Assembly (NCBI GenBank): GCA_050084985.1
Contig: JBITNC010000001.1
Location: 178,870,001 to 178,934,000 of the forward strand
Direction: 5' to 3'
DNA from: Nageia nagi
Lineage: Eukaryota > Pinophyta
DNA: 64,000 nucleotides
Positions 12,193-23,173 of this stretch are shown here, in pieces; positions within the stretch are counted from its first letter, which is position 1; every line of letters starts with the position of its first letter. The position numbers and the translations under genes were made by a program. The notes below the pieces were generated by a model. It was given only the letters and a program-made list of their open reading frames with translations. It did not search any database and had not been told where the DNA came from.

Positions 12193-12249
12193 AGGATGCA
12201 TGTGCTTGGACTTGGCGTAGGTCACCTCTACCACCTTCTCCCATTTAAC

Positions 12250-13950
12250 AGCATAGTCTTTATGTGTATTCTAATTTTTTACTCCCATTCAGGTTTAGTG
12301 AATGAGGGCTTTAAATGTTTAATAGCATGAGGGCTATTATTATAAAAGTTTTTTTTAGTGGGTTAGTTTTTAGGAAACATACTTTAAAAAAAAAAAAAAA
12401 AAAAGAGTTTTTATTATAAAATGGGTATTTTGTTTTGGAAGAGTGATGGCTATTATTGAATTCTAAGTGGAATTCTAAGTTTAAAAAGGGGTAAAATTTA
12501 TTTTCCTCTTAAGATAAACCATCTAATGCTCAATTTTTTTAATTGAATATAATGATCACTTTTGTTAAATTTTTTTTTTACAAATTGGTCTTTTATTCAA
12601 AAGTGATATGGGCATATATTGTGGGTGTCCTATATGAAAATTATATTTTTAACCTATTTTTTATAATAACTTTAATAGCTTTTAAAATAATAATGTTGCA
12701 AATATAGTAATTGATAAGTATCAAATTTTTGATTAAAATATTGGATAGTTTTTTAATCCAAGTTAGGTAAATTACTATCATACTTTGCAAATTATATGCC
12801 TTGTTTGGTAATTTTTTGAGAAAATGATCAAAGTTAATTTACAAAGCAATTAATTGCAACCATTATTGTACAATAATTTATTGCAAGTATTGCAATTTGT
12901 TTCCGAATAATGTTGGACATATAAAAATAAATTTAATTGATAATGTCCAATATATTGATAATTAAATATGCACTTTATTAAAATCAAGATTTGTTATGCA
13001 AATTGAAAATTTATTATGGATATGCATAATTTGATATGCGTGGATGTGCATACTATTTGAAATTTAAGTAAAAATGTCTTTCAAACTTTAATATGCACTA
13101 TCCTTCTTGGTTACAATGCTATGCAAATTTGTTATGGGTATGCATTATGTTTGAAGTGAGAATTTAAAGATAATTTCTTTCAAACTTTGATATACATAAA
13201 CCTTATTGGTTGCATTAATTTATATTGCAAAAGTTTTAGTATGTTTAATATGCATTGGATTATAAATTAAAAGTTAATATTGATATTTCTTGAAGTAAAA
13301 GTTTATGCAACTTTTCTTCAAACTATCCTCATTTTTAATCCTATATTGGATGAAAAACTTTCTTATTTGTGCATATTAATCCTATGTTGGGCACAAATTT
13401 CTATTGGAGTAAAGTTTGTAAATGTACTCAACATTGGAATTCTTATGCATTAATCCTTAATTTTTTTTTGCTTGTACATCTTGGTTAATATACTTTTAGG
13501 AGTGAAATTTATTTAAACTTTATCCACAAGACTTATTGAGGATATTGATAATGCAATATTAATCTTGCTTTGGAAAGGAAGTGTACCAATAACTTTGAGA
13601 AATGTACATTCCTTCATTTTTTTAATAAAGTTACCCTTAAGGGGGAGTATAAAATCCAAGCATATCTTTATCAAGAAGTAAATTTTTTATGGGACATTGT
13701 GTTTATTTTCCATCAAAACAAGACTTCATTGATATTTTTTTTACCTAAATTCTAATTGCTAGGGTTGGTAAATTTTTCCTCAAAAAGAATTGAAGTAATG
13801 CTTACTTCATTCTTAGGAGGTTTGTGACTATAAGTATTCCCTTGGCATCTTTGTGATGACTTATAGGGCATTTCTTTCCATATTTTACTTTCATATTTGG
13901 ATGTTATATCCATGATGATTGATTGTTTGCCATATTTCTACTTGTAGTGT
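12250..13950. other. non-coding interior of the Copia-like element
   Basis: AT-rich DNA with poly-A and poly-T runs and no recognisable domain. A purine tract GGGGGAG at about 13640 resembles a polypurine tract but is not followed by LTR sequence. Confidence 0.5.
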
Positions 13951-14075
13951 ATGGAATGGTTAAAAAGGTTTTCCCTTCTCCATAACTATGTTCTTGGAGT
14001 GGTTAAAAAGGTTTGACCTTCTCTATGATTATTGAATATTAGAGTGGTTATAAAAGTTCTCCCTTCTCCACATTA
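13950..14075. repeat. three imperfect tandem units of about 45 bp
   Basis: The motif GAGTGGTTAAAAAGGTTT followed by CCTTCTCCAT occurs three times in a row (near 13957, 13997 and 14043) with small changes. It lies in the interior of the Copia-like element. Confidence 0.8.
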
Positions 14076-14584
14076 CAATCTTTGGTGGAAATTACATCCT
14101 TATTTGATGAATGCTAAATTTTCCATTATATACATCTTAACTAGTAGCATGGTTAACATGTGTTCTTGAATCGCTCTTGGTAAATTCAAGTTTATTTATC
14201 ATGGCATCTTGACTCACTCTTAGTAAATTAAAGTTTATTTTATTTTTAGCTTATGCTTTGTCTTTATAAATCTTGGATTTTTTTTGGTGGTTTAGTTAAG
14301 TTATTTTTTGATCTTTTGTGACATGGTTAAGATAACATGGTCACATAAGTATTTGTTTGGTGAAATTATCATCAAGTGGGAGAATTAAATTATAAAAATA
14401 TTATTATGTAATGAAACCTTCATACACATTTATATATGCTCAATAAATATATAATAATGATCTATAACAATCAAACACAAACAAACACAAAAATCAAAAA
14501 TCAATTTTTTTTATAAAGATTGATGATTTTTTTTTATATCCTTGGTTGAGAATGCATATTGCTTGCTTGATAGTGAATTTTTTG

Positions 14585-14770
14585 GTATTGTACACATATG
14601 ATAATGTTAATATCATATGATTTTTGTGTTATTCACATATGATATTGTTGATATCATGTTATGGATGATACATTATTTTTATGCACATGTGATATATAGT
14701 TGATGACGTATATCATCTTTGATGTTGTACATATGTGATGACTTGATATTATTGATTAGTTTATGGATGA
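14585..14770. repeat. degenerate tandem repeat with CACATATGATATTG core
   Basis: The words CACATATGATA, CACATATGATATTG, CACATGTGATATA and ACATATGTGATGA recur about every 45-50 bases, each followed by a GATATCAT-like word. A diverged tandem array of about four units. Confidence 0.65.
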
Positions 14771-15125
14771 TATCTATCTTATATGAGTGTATATGATGTA
14801 TCGAATTGATCTTATTTATGAGCTTCTTATCACTTATAGGTTCTTGATATTGTAGGTTACTTAAGGTATGTAGGATTATCATATCAACATGTTGTTGAAT
14901 GACTACTCTTGTACAAAGAAACCATTTTTTTGGTTAATAATTATATTATAAAACTATTTGTTAAAATGGTTAAGTAGTTGAACCATTGTAGACCATGTAT
15001 ATTCTATAACTTTCTCAAAGATGTAAAAGTTCTTATCTCCACTTGTATCTCTTTGGAGGATAACTCTCTCTTACTCTTTCTTTTTTTCTTTTCAACTCTC
15101 TACCCAATATTGCATTAGGGTGGAA

Positions 15126-15434
15126 TGTTGAAAATTATAATGTAATATTATGTAATATTTATCTTTAATATAAATTCACTTAATGTTTTAAGTATATTTA
15201 GATACTTTAAAGCATTAAAAGAATAAATATAAAAAAATATTTAAACTTACCTTTGGTTAAAGAGAGGTTAAAGGGTGATCTCTTATTATAAATAGAGAGG
15301 TACCCCTCTCATTATGTAACTTGATCAAGCATGGCAATGCTTATCTATAGAGTTGTAGGAATGCTTGTTTAAGAGCTTTGTTGAAGATTTCATAGGAGAG
15401 TTTTCTTGTGAGAAGTAATAGAATGATGGTTCAT
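15126..15434 (+). repeat. 3' LTR of the Copia-like element, lacking its last part
   Basis: It starts TGTTGAAAATTATAATG and aligns with the 5' LTR, including the TATA box TATAAATAG at 15287-15295, up to GATGGTTC at about 15434. The final 150 bases of the 5' LTR (U5) are absent and Gypsy-1 leader follows. Either a deletion removed the end or the element boundary differs from my estimate. Confidence 0.7.
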
Positions 15435-15531
15435 GATACAAACTAAAATAACCACAAAAGTATAGAAAACCCACTATATTTCATCATTGATATTGTCTAA
15501 ATGCGAGGGGCCCTCCTTCTAGCACCAAAAT
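15435..15531 (-). other. Gypsy-1 leader and primer-binding site
   Basis: On the minus strand TGGTGCTAGAAGGAGGGC (complement of 15509-15526) directly follows the 5' LTR, as expected for the primer-binding site of a plant Tat-like element. The remaining leader runs to the Copia-like insertion. Confidence 0.75.
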
Positions 15532-16495
15532 ATAATACCCAAAAAGCAATCCTATTAGCAAATAAGATAAGATATATTAAAATAAATACATTCTTTATTA
15601 CTCTTAAATAAACCTCAATTAATACAATGATGAATCTCTAGATTCATTATGCCTTGCCAAAAAGGGATTGTACAAAATAGTTTTTTTGCCTTTGTGGTCA
15701 TTTACAAAGTTATTAATGTTACGATGTAATTGTTTGATGATTGATATTGATTACTCATCGATTGATGTAGTTATTCAGTGATTAATGTTGGTTGCTGGCA
15801 TTCAATCCCAATTGTTAGAATTTCTATGATTATGTTTGCAAGCTTTGAATTTTATCTTCTAAAACTTGTAAATAGTATTTAATTTTCTTCATTCTTCTCC
15901 ATTTTAATGTCCTTAATAACTCTATTATTCAACACTTATGGGCCCTACCCAAATGCAAACAAAAAAGTACATCAAACATACATGTTCATTTCAGAAAATA
16001 AGTGTAATACAAAAAGTAAAATAAGCATGTAAAAGCATGAAATAATAAAGCACTCAATTCACTAAGTCCAAGATAGATTTCAGCATAGTAGCCTTTCTTT
16101 CAAACTAGGTCCCTTAATTCAATATTGAAGGTTTTTTTTATAGAGTTCAAAAAATAATAAAGTTTCCATTTTGGAGATAAAAATTTAGATAAAAAGCTTA
16201 TCCATTTTTTTCATGATGATGATCTAAAACTTGGGCATATAGGATGGATGCTGATTCACCTATAATCTATAGCTTTTTATCTAAATTATTTCAAGAACTT
16301 TCCATTTTTATTTTTATTTTATCAATCATAGAGTCATCAACGTCTAGGTATCAAACATCGATGTCTAGCTTGAGTCATCAAACAACTGGGGTTAGACACT
16401 AGTGATTGGCATTTTATTGTAAACTTTATAATAATATTTTAATTTTTCATCCTTCTTTTATCTATCGAAAGAAAGATCATTTTTGGGTGTCTACA
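15532..16495 (-). repeat. Gypsy-1 5' LTR
   Basis: On the minus strand the segment begins TGTAGACACCCAAAAATGA at 16495, a start common in plant Tat-like LTRs, and ends GGGTATTATA beside the primer-binding site. Length about 964 bases. The TG-CA ends have decayed on the right-hand side of the minus-strand reading. No second copy was found in the window. Confidence 0.7.
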
Positions 16496-16709
16496 TGTTG
16501 ACACATGAAAGTGATCCCCTTAATACGGTCCAACTTAGGTAAAACTTTACACACATATTTAATCATATTTTACCTTCTTATCATATATTTCTTAGCTTGT
16601 ACTCTTATGTTTTATATTAGGTACACTTGGATGGCTTCAACCAATATTCAAGGGATTAAATGGTAAATCATGCCTGTTACAAATGTAAGTATCTCTAACT
16701 TGGGGAATG

Positions 16710-16832
16710 TAAACTGGCACATTATCTATTACTGAATGGAACTACATAGCTTTATAGATTCATAAAAGAAGTTACAACACAACAATAGTTTTTACACATA
16801 AATATAATGAATAACAACCAAAACTTATCCTA
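16710..16832 (-). repeat. LTR A, left fragment
   Basis: It matches the left parts of LTR B and LTR C, including CATTATCTATTACTGAATGG and the AATAACAACCAAAACT word. The last five bases (TCCTA, 16828-16832) are the target duplicated by the young insertion. The right fragment continues at 19654. Confidence 0.88.
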
Positions 16833-17103
16833 TGAAAGGAAATAGGAAAAACTTATATTGATACAATGAGACATGCCTATAAATAGGCATTTACAAGAAC
16901 GAATACCATGGTTTGAGCACATGGTATTGTACACATGGTTTTATGAATACCATGGTTTGAGCACATGGTATTGTGCACATGGTTTTACAAAACAACGGTA
17001 AACATTAAATGATCGTAAACATTCAATGACCGTAAACATTAAATGATAACTAACTTAGGGACTCTAAAGTTAGATACCCTAGCAAGCTTAACTAACTCTA
17101 ACA
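16833..17103 (-). repeat. 3' LTR of the young element
   Basis: 271 bases. It contains a 45-base tandem pair (GAATACCATGGTTTGAGCAC...) at about 16900-16990, three copies of CGTAAACATT-x-AATGA at about 16996-17047, and the near-palindrome ATGCCTATAAATAGGCAT with a TATA box that can be read on both strands. Confidence 0.95.
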
Positions 17104-19382
17104 CCCCCCTTTAAGTGAGGCTAGGAGGTAGTAGACATAAGCAAACTAGTACAATATGGGTCTCGGCAATAAGGCCTGATGAGGTACCCATTAACAAAAT
17201 GAATCAAGCACAAAGAAGTTTTAGATTGACCAAAGATAATGAACATGTGCAACTAAAGAACAAAGATCCTCCAACAAAAGCTGGATCAAAGAGTCACTAC
17301 TCGATCAACACAAACAAAGAGAGTCCCTCAACCTGAAATTAGGGCACGAACTTTTCTTTGAAGAGCTTGTTGATGATGCAAAAAGCACACCAAATGGTAC
17401 CTAGAACCCATTAACATTGTACCAAAAATGGTACAAGGATCCATGAAGGAAGTCAATGTCGAACTCAGGAACACTATCAAAGAAGATGGATCACCAAAAA
17501 CCATTGTGCCAAGATTCAACACGATGAAAAGAATGCAACACGAGGAAGATGCAAAAAATTGGATACAAATAGAAGTCCTCCCAACTGAAACATGAAGTAA
17601 TCCCCAATGAAAGATGCTGATGACCACACAACTTAGTAGAGAACAAGTCCACTAACTACGACTGTCAAAAAGTCGACGGGAGCATGAGGAATGATAATGC
17701 AGTACTAAACATCAACCAAAGTGATGTTGAACAAAAGTTCAAGACTACAATAAGGTTTGATCCTCATGATGTGTCTCCTAGGAACCTAGCAAAACAAAGT
17801 TGTAAATAAAGCCCCCCCTTAAAATTTGCCTTTATAAATTAGGCTTACAACCAATTTCATCAAAAACTATTCGAAGTCTGCTCCACAATGCAAAAACGGT
17901 ACTCAAAATGAAGTCCGTTTGCAAAAGTTATGGAATTAATTCGTTTTGGAGCAAAAATTAAATTTTTAATGCCCAAAACATTAGAAAAATTTAATTAAAT
18001 TAAAAAAATAAATTTAATCAAATTTTAATTGCAGAACTTCAAAATGTGATTATCAGTTGATGGGGGAGGCAAAATGGGTCATGCAGCTACTCAAAACGTC
18101 CGGTGTGAAACCAAGAATGCTATGAAGCTGACGGTTTTAAAAGATGACCACCAAAAAACTCGATAGGGCCAACAAATCACCGATGACTGAAACTGCCCAA
18201 AAAATTCGAAATTTGAATGGAGTCTAAATCTTCCAAGGCTGGTATCTTCACCAAATAACCTCCAAATCAAACGAGACAAAAAACAAAAATGTTTATCTCG
18301 AAAATGGGTAACCAAATCTGCTATCAGAAGTTAAATTTGGCCAACGATGATCTTAGAAATTGTGCCTATCTTCAATGTGACGTTTTTGAGCTGGTAAAGA
18401 CACCATTCACAGCCAGTAAAAATAGGATCAAATTTAAGAGAAGGGTGTCCAATGAGCACCATGCAGTCGGACAGGTGCGAAGAGATCCCAATCTAGCAGG
18501 GAGACGCAATGCAGGGTAGTGAGGATGGAGTGGGAAATGTGCAACAGCAAATGAATCTCCAACACCAAAAGGTGTCCCATTGATCGCGTGAAACAAAATA
18601 GTTTCAAACACGTAGACTGAAGCTGTAGTGACGGTGCATGGCAGTAGAGGGACGTCAGGGGACGTGAAAGGAACGGCCACACAGGAAAATGCCAAGACGA
18701 GGAACAAGGCACTTCGAGCGGCTACGTAGGAGAAAGATGCGACATCGACCATTAAACAAATGATGACCAGGAAACCATGCAAAACCCGCAGGAAGAAATG
18801 ACGATGACCAGAAAACATGCAGATCTGCAAGGGCTACGTCATAGCATGGCGCAACTGGGGCAGTCGTAAAGTGCAGGATCTAAACAGTGACGTGGACGTA
18901 GAACATGTTCGAATAGGTGTGAATGGCGACGTGGATGTAGGACACGTTTGAGCAGCTGAGAGGTCAACGAAGGAGCCTATTGATGCTGTTCAACTGGATC
19001 AATCCTCCACAACAACAGATATCCATAAACATGCATGGATCTAAATCTCGCACACCATATTTTACAGCCATGAAGCCATATTTGACTGCAAACAACGATC
19101 AAGAGTAATAGACAAGCAGAAATGCCCACAACGCAGCCCAACCAAATCTTCGAAAAGAGAGAGCTCACAATGAAAGAGACTCCTACGATAGATTGCAGAT
19201 GGCCTCCAGAAATCCATGCCATAAGCTATGTAGACAAAGAGCAAAAAACAGGTCATCTGCCACAAAATTGAATGCAACAAAAAATGGAGGTGAGGGGGAT
19301 TGGCTCAAGGAGGCCAACCCCCCTTCACAGATTTGTTGATCAAATTGAGGGCAGGTTCAGAGAAAGACCTACTCTAATACCA
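17104..19382 (-). other. non-coding interior of the young element
   Basis: Clearly more GC-rich than the rest of the window, especially 18050-19370. No frame encodes a recognisable retroelement protein. The longest frame (minus, 18830-18372, 152 codons) is hydrophobic and Cys/Leu/Phe-rich without a known motif. A short near-repeat GACGTGGACGTAG / GACGTGGATGTAG occurs at about 18890 and 18928. The interior may be packaging/leader RNA or captured host sequence. I cannot tell which. Confidence 0.6.
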
Positions 19383-19653
19383 TGAAAGGAAATAGGAAAA
19401 ACTTATATTGATACAATGAGACATGCCTATAAATAGGCATTTACAAGAACGAATACCATGGTTTGAGCACATGGTATTGTGCACATGGTTTTACGAATAC
19501 CATGGTTTGAGCACATGGTATTGTGCACATGGTTTTACAAAACAACGGTAAACATTAAATGATCGTAAACATTCAATGACCGTAAACATTAAATGATAAC
19601 TAACTTAGGGACTCTAAAGTTAGATACCCTAGCAAGCTTAACTAACTCTAACA
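19383..19653 (-). repeat. 5' LTR of the young element
   Basis: 271 bases, nearly identical to the copy at 16833-17103. On the minus strand it would carry the promoter that drives the element RNA. Confidence 0.95.
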
Positions 19654-19879
19654 TCCTACACATTACAACCTCATAATCTATGTACAACTAAGTATGGGTT
19701 ACTTTTTGTTCAAATATATTCCCTAGGCTATGGCTAACAATTAGGCTAACTATGGAATATGGTCAATCTTGACCAAATATTCCTCACATGCTAATGTTTA
19801 GACTTAGGAATATATAAGTCCCAATTAATTAATCATAATAACTTAGGACTTAGGAATAATGTTAGAAATAATTACAACA
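19654..19879 (-). repeat. LTR A, right fragment
   Basis: It continues LTR A after the TCCTA duplication and matches LTRs B and C through CCTAATTAATTAATC-like words. On the minus strand the LTR starts TGTTGTAATT at 19879, just after the polypurine tract at 19881-19890. Confidence 0.88.
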
Positions 19880-20045
19880 TTCTTCCCTTTGATGCTAAGT
19901 AACTCATGCAAGAGTTCCTAAGCATCACAAAGTTGGAAAAAAATAATCTTTTTTGTTTCCTACAATCATACAAAAGAAAATAAAAAAATACATAAAATAG
20001 GCTTTGGAACTCCTTCCACTCTCCATGTGGAATTCCCTCTATTGT

Positions 20046-21264
20046 TTATGTTACTCCTCCTTGATGCAAACTATTGAGCATGTCCTTTTGTTGAGCAGCT
20101 CCCCTTTCAACAAAAGTCTTTCCAAATATGATATTAATAAACCACTCTCTCACATATTTTTGATGGTATTGAAACCATGGTTTTACATCATATTTACATA
20201 CTCCACATGAGTATGTGTTCATCATTTCACAATAATCACTATACCATAATACTCTCTCATAAAATTCTATATAAAATTTTAAATAATAGAGAGCCACACA
20301 TTGGCATTGGCTTATTACATATGCAATTATGTGTTGCTCCTCACACAAATCATCACTCAAAAAATCACAATTTACTATGATTTTACAATCATCATTTGGA
20401 TCCACATGACCCAAGTTTCTCATCAATGTCTTCATCACAAGAAGACTTGTATTTCCTTTATCTTCAAATGATGCCTTTACAAGATATCCTCCAACCATCA
20501 TTTCAACCTTAAACCTATTTTCAAAATATCTAAACAAATCATTAGCATAAAAATATATATCACCTTGAATGGTGATCTCTTTTATTATGCTCTTTCCTTC
20601 ACACAACTTCTCTACTCCTTGAGATAGACTTTATCATTCTTCACTCTTCGTGAGTGGTCTTCTCCTTTGGGCATGAAGTTAATAGCCTTTATCTCAGATT
20701 CATCAATGATATCTCTTGGATCATTATCCCATATTACCTCTTTAATATGATCATCATTCATTCCAATTGAGCAAGTTTCTTGAATCCATCCATCCAACAT
20801 GAATGTTCATCATCATCAACAAGCCAACAAGGGTACTTTTCTTCAACATTCTCCTCCATGAGAATGATTTGTAATCCATGATATGAATCCATAAAATTCT
20901 GATATGATGCCTCCTCCATGAGACACTCTTCATGACATGCCTCCACCATGTGACATTCATCTTCACAATATGCCTTCTTCATTAGGCATTCTTTATAAGC
21001 TTCCTCCATGAAGCATTCATCCTCCTTATGATCAATGTGAATATAATTACAACATTCAATTCCCACAAGAGGTTTACAAGGACTCTCACTAGGCTCTTCA
21101 CAATACAAATCTTCCTCTTCAAGGAAGAACACATCATCATTTTCTTCTCTCTTCTCTTCAAGAAGAAAATCTTCAATATTCAAACTAGGAAACAAATTTA
21201 ATATATCAAATAAAGAAACTTCAATTTCAATTTTTTTATCAAACTCTCTAAGGACCTCCATCAC
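20046..21264 (-). pseudogene. acidic Cys-rich ORF of Copia-like element, decayed copy
   Basis: Three overlapping minus-strand frames (21264-20758, 20800-20612, 20606-20046) together resemble the intact protein at 62724-64000. The first has repeated ECFMEEA / ECLMKKA / ECHMVEA / ECLMEEA units. The second shares IKEVIWDNDPRDIIDE and GEDHSRRV. The third has the best conserved core, NLGHVDPNDDCK, CDFLSDDLCEEQH, IAYVISQC and YCEMMNTYSCGVC. Two frameshifts and a shortened middle break it. It lies directly upstream of the polypurine tract and LTR A, the place where Copia elements normally end pol. I do not recognise the family and no catalytic motif is visible. Confidence 0.75.
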
Positions 21265-22831
21265 TACTAGAATATATTTTTACAAAAGTAACCTTTAATT
21301 ACTTTTGCTCTATCTATATTTATTCAATTTTAAATGGAAGCTTCCTATTTTTTTGTAGGGTTAATAAACCTCATAATACCAAAAATAATAACATACCAAA
21401 TGTTAACATTCTTCTATGAAATATATATGGTTTGCAATTTTTTTTCATTATGGTTGGTTTTAATCTTCAACTAAGTGCACTTATCTAATGAGATGAATAA
21501 CTCACATTGGATTTTCTACTATGCCTTTAGGTCTATCTTTCAACAATTTCTTTATTGATTGAACACCATCCCATTTGTTCTATACGTAGAGTCTTCAAAC
21601 TTTTGCAATAGGCTTAGGTTCTTTCAATGTATGTCACTTGGTAGCACCATTACTTAGTAGTCATGCCCCATATCTAGTTATGCCATATTTTTTTTTTTTT
21701 TAAATTTACTATAGATTATCATCAAGAAATGTTGATATTTTAGCTACAAATATTGGCATGTTTTTCCTCACAATCTTCAACTACTATATGTCATAGCTAA
21801 CATGATCCTCTATGAATTTTCAATGTACCAATTTCTATAGTCTCTTTGGGCTCTCTAACCATAGGTTTTGATCCCTCTTTTCTTTCATTTACAGGCTTAT
21901 GGTAACTCTTAAAAATGTCTATAGATGTCTCACTTCTACTATGCCTTTAAATATCCACACAATTGAGCTCACTTATTTGTAGTTCAACTTCACCTACACT
22001 CTTAGCTTGGATTCGCAACATCATGTACACTAAAAATATCAACATCTTCTTTAAGCTAGCACCTCTCACCAATAATATAGCCTTCTTTTTAGTCTGACTT
22101 CCTTCACATGGGTATAAAGTCTCTAACTACAAATTTGAATCATGCAAATCTATAGTACACACATAGCTCTTTGACTCTCTCCTCACATTATCTATCCCAT
22201 GTAGACTCTATGGGTCTCCTTCATCATATTATAAGACCTCTTTTCCTATGTACTCAATACTCCACATGTGGACCTCGTACAAGGTCTGGTGAGTTACCTA
22301 CAAAATTTTCTCTATAGGATTTAGTCCTCCTTTCTCTTATTCACAATCATCTAAAGATTCTAAGCACCATTACTCATGCTCTTGGACAAACTTCTTCATA
22401 CGATTTTAATCCTAGCTATGGATCTTCAACAAATTTTGGTCCTCTTCTCTTCATACTATTATCTCATAATATCTTATACAAACATCACATAAATAAACAA
22501 TAGCAATACAAATTAGTGGTGTAGGCTTCCTTCAAATCTCACCCAACTATTTTCTCCTTCCCTTTGGCAAGAAGCCTCTCACACCATCTCCAATCTAGAG
22601 AGCAATTATTTTTATTGCTTCTATGATAGAAAATAGTATACCCTTAGGTAGATTTCCTCTTCTCAATAGATATCTCTTACTCTTTACAAACATCCACATG
22701 ATTATTTTTTGTTGGATCCTATGAAGGTTGCATAACACAATTTTTATCATAGTCCTTAAAGAGCTTGATAACTTCCTTCAATACTTCATCCACTCTAACC
22801 CTATGACAAACTAAGCTTTGATACCATAATA
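21265..22831 (-). other. non-coding 5' part of the acidic-ORF element
   Basis: From the primer-binding site at 22815-22826 leftwards to the ORF I see no gag, protease or integrase motif. This supports a non-autonomous element. The part at about 22165-22831 is repeated at 23174-23836. Confidence 0.6.
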
Positions 22832-23173
22832 TGAACTTCAACATTCTCTATTACTAAATAGAATTACATAGATTTATATCTTCATGAAAGGAGCTACAAC
22901 ATAATAATATATTTCCTACATAAATACAAGGAATAACAACCAAAACTAATCCTACACATTATAACCTCACAATCCATGTACAACTAAGTATGGATTTTTT
23001 ATTTACATTCAAATATATTCCCTAGTCTCTAGCTAAAAAATAGGCTAACTATAGAATATGGTAAACCTTGACCAAATATTCATCATATGCTAATGTTTAG
23101 ACTTAAGAATATATAAGTCCTAATTAATTAATCCTTATAACTTAGTACTTAAGAATAATGTTATGAATAGCTC
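22832..23173 (-). repeat. LTR B (truncated start)
   Basis: It matches LTRs A and C. The minus-strand end GAAGTTCA lies six bases from the primer-binding site. The first few bases of the LTR (TGTTG...) are missing at the junction with the duplicated internal piece at 23174. Confidence 0.85.

Larger units (their letters stand above)
10735..15434 (+). mobile_element. Copia-like LTR element without coding capacity, inserted in Gypsy-1
   Basis: The two ends share a long similar sequence (10735-11107 and 15126-15434). After the left copy comes TGGTATTAGAGCC at 11261, the methionine-initiator-type primer-binding site used by many Copia elements, so the element is on the plus strand. The 3.9-kb interior has no recognisable gag or pol. 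It holds minisatellites and AT-rich DNA, so this is a non-autonomous (LARD-like) or fully decayed copy. Gypsy-1 gag ends at its left edge and the Gypsy-1 leader resumes at its right edge, which shows that it inserted into Gypsy-1. Confidence 0.75.
2314..16495 (-). mobile_element. Gypsy-1: decayed Ty3/Gypsy (Tat-like) LTR retrotransposon
   Basis: Read on the minus strand from right to left, the parts are 5' LTR (15532-16495), a primer-binding site (15509-15526), gag, aspartic protease, reverse transcriptase, RNase H, a second archaeal-type RNase H, integrase, and an extra ORF after integrase. Dual RNase H is typical of the plant Tat branch. All coding parts are broken by stops and frameshifts. 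The element is split between gag and the leader by a Copia-like insertion at 10735-15434. The 3' LTR was not located: no segment left of 2314 visibly matches the 5' LTR, so the left boundary given is simply the end of the last coding remnant. Confidence 0.85.
16833..19653 (-). mobile_element. complete young non-autonomous LTR retrotransposon (TRIM/LARD-like)
   Basis: Two LTRs of 271 bases (16833-17103 and 19383-19653) begin TGAAAGG and end CTAACA on the plus strand. Five-base target duplications TCCTA lie at 16828-16832 and 19654-19658. On the minus strand the primer-binding site TGGTATTAGAGT (complement of 19371-19382) touches the right LTR, and the polypurine tract CTTAAAGGGGGG (complement of about 17104-17115) touches the left LTR, so transcription runs on the minus strand. 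I count two differences between the LTRs, both transitions, which marks a recent insertion. The 2.28-kb interior has no gag, protease, RT or integrase motif, so it depends on another Copia element. Confidence 0.93.

Noticed and set aside
11908-12248. Three overlapping open frames of 81-106 codons on both strands
   Set aside because: They are by-products of the 39-bp minisatellite, whose period is a multiple of three. No coding signature beyond the repeat.
13630-13660. Polypurine tract with an LTR start (GGGGGAG then TATAAAATCC)
   Set aside because: The following sequence does not match the LTRs at 10735 or 15126, so it is probably chance or a relic.
18372-18830. 152-codon hydrophobic minus-strand frame
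   Set aside because: It lies in the GC-richer interior of the non-autonomous element, is overlapped by other frames, and shows no known motif. Not supported as a gene.
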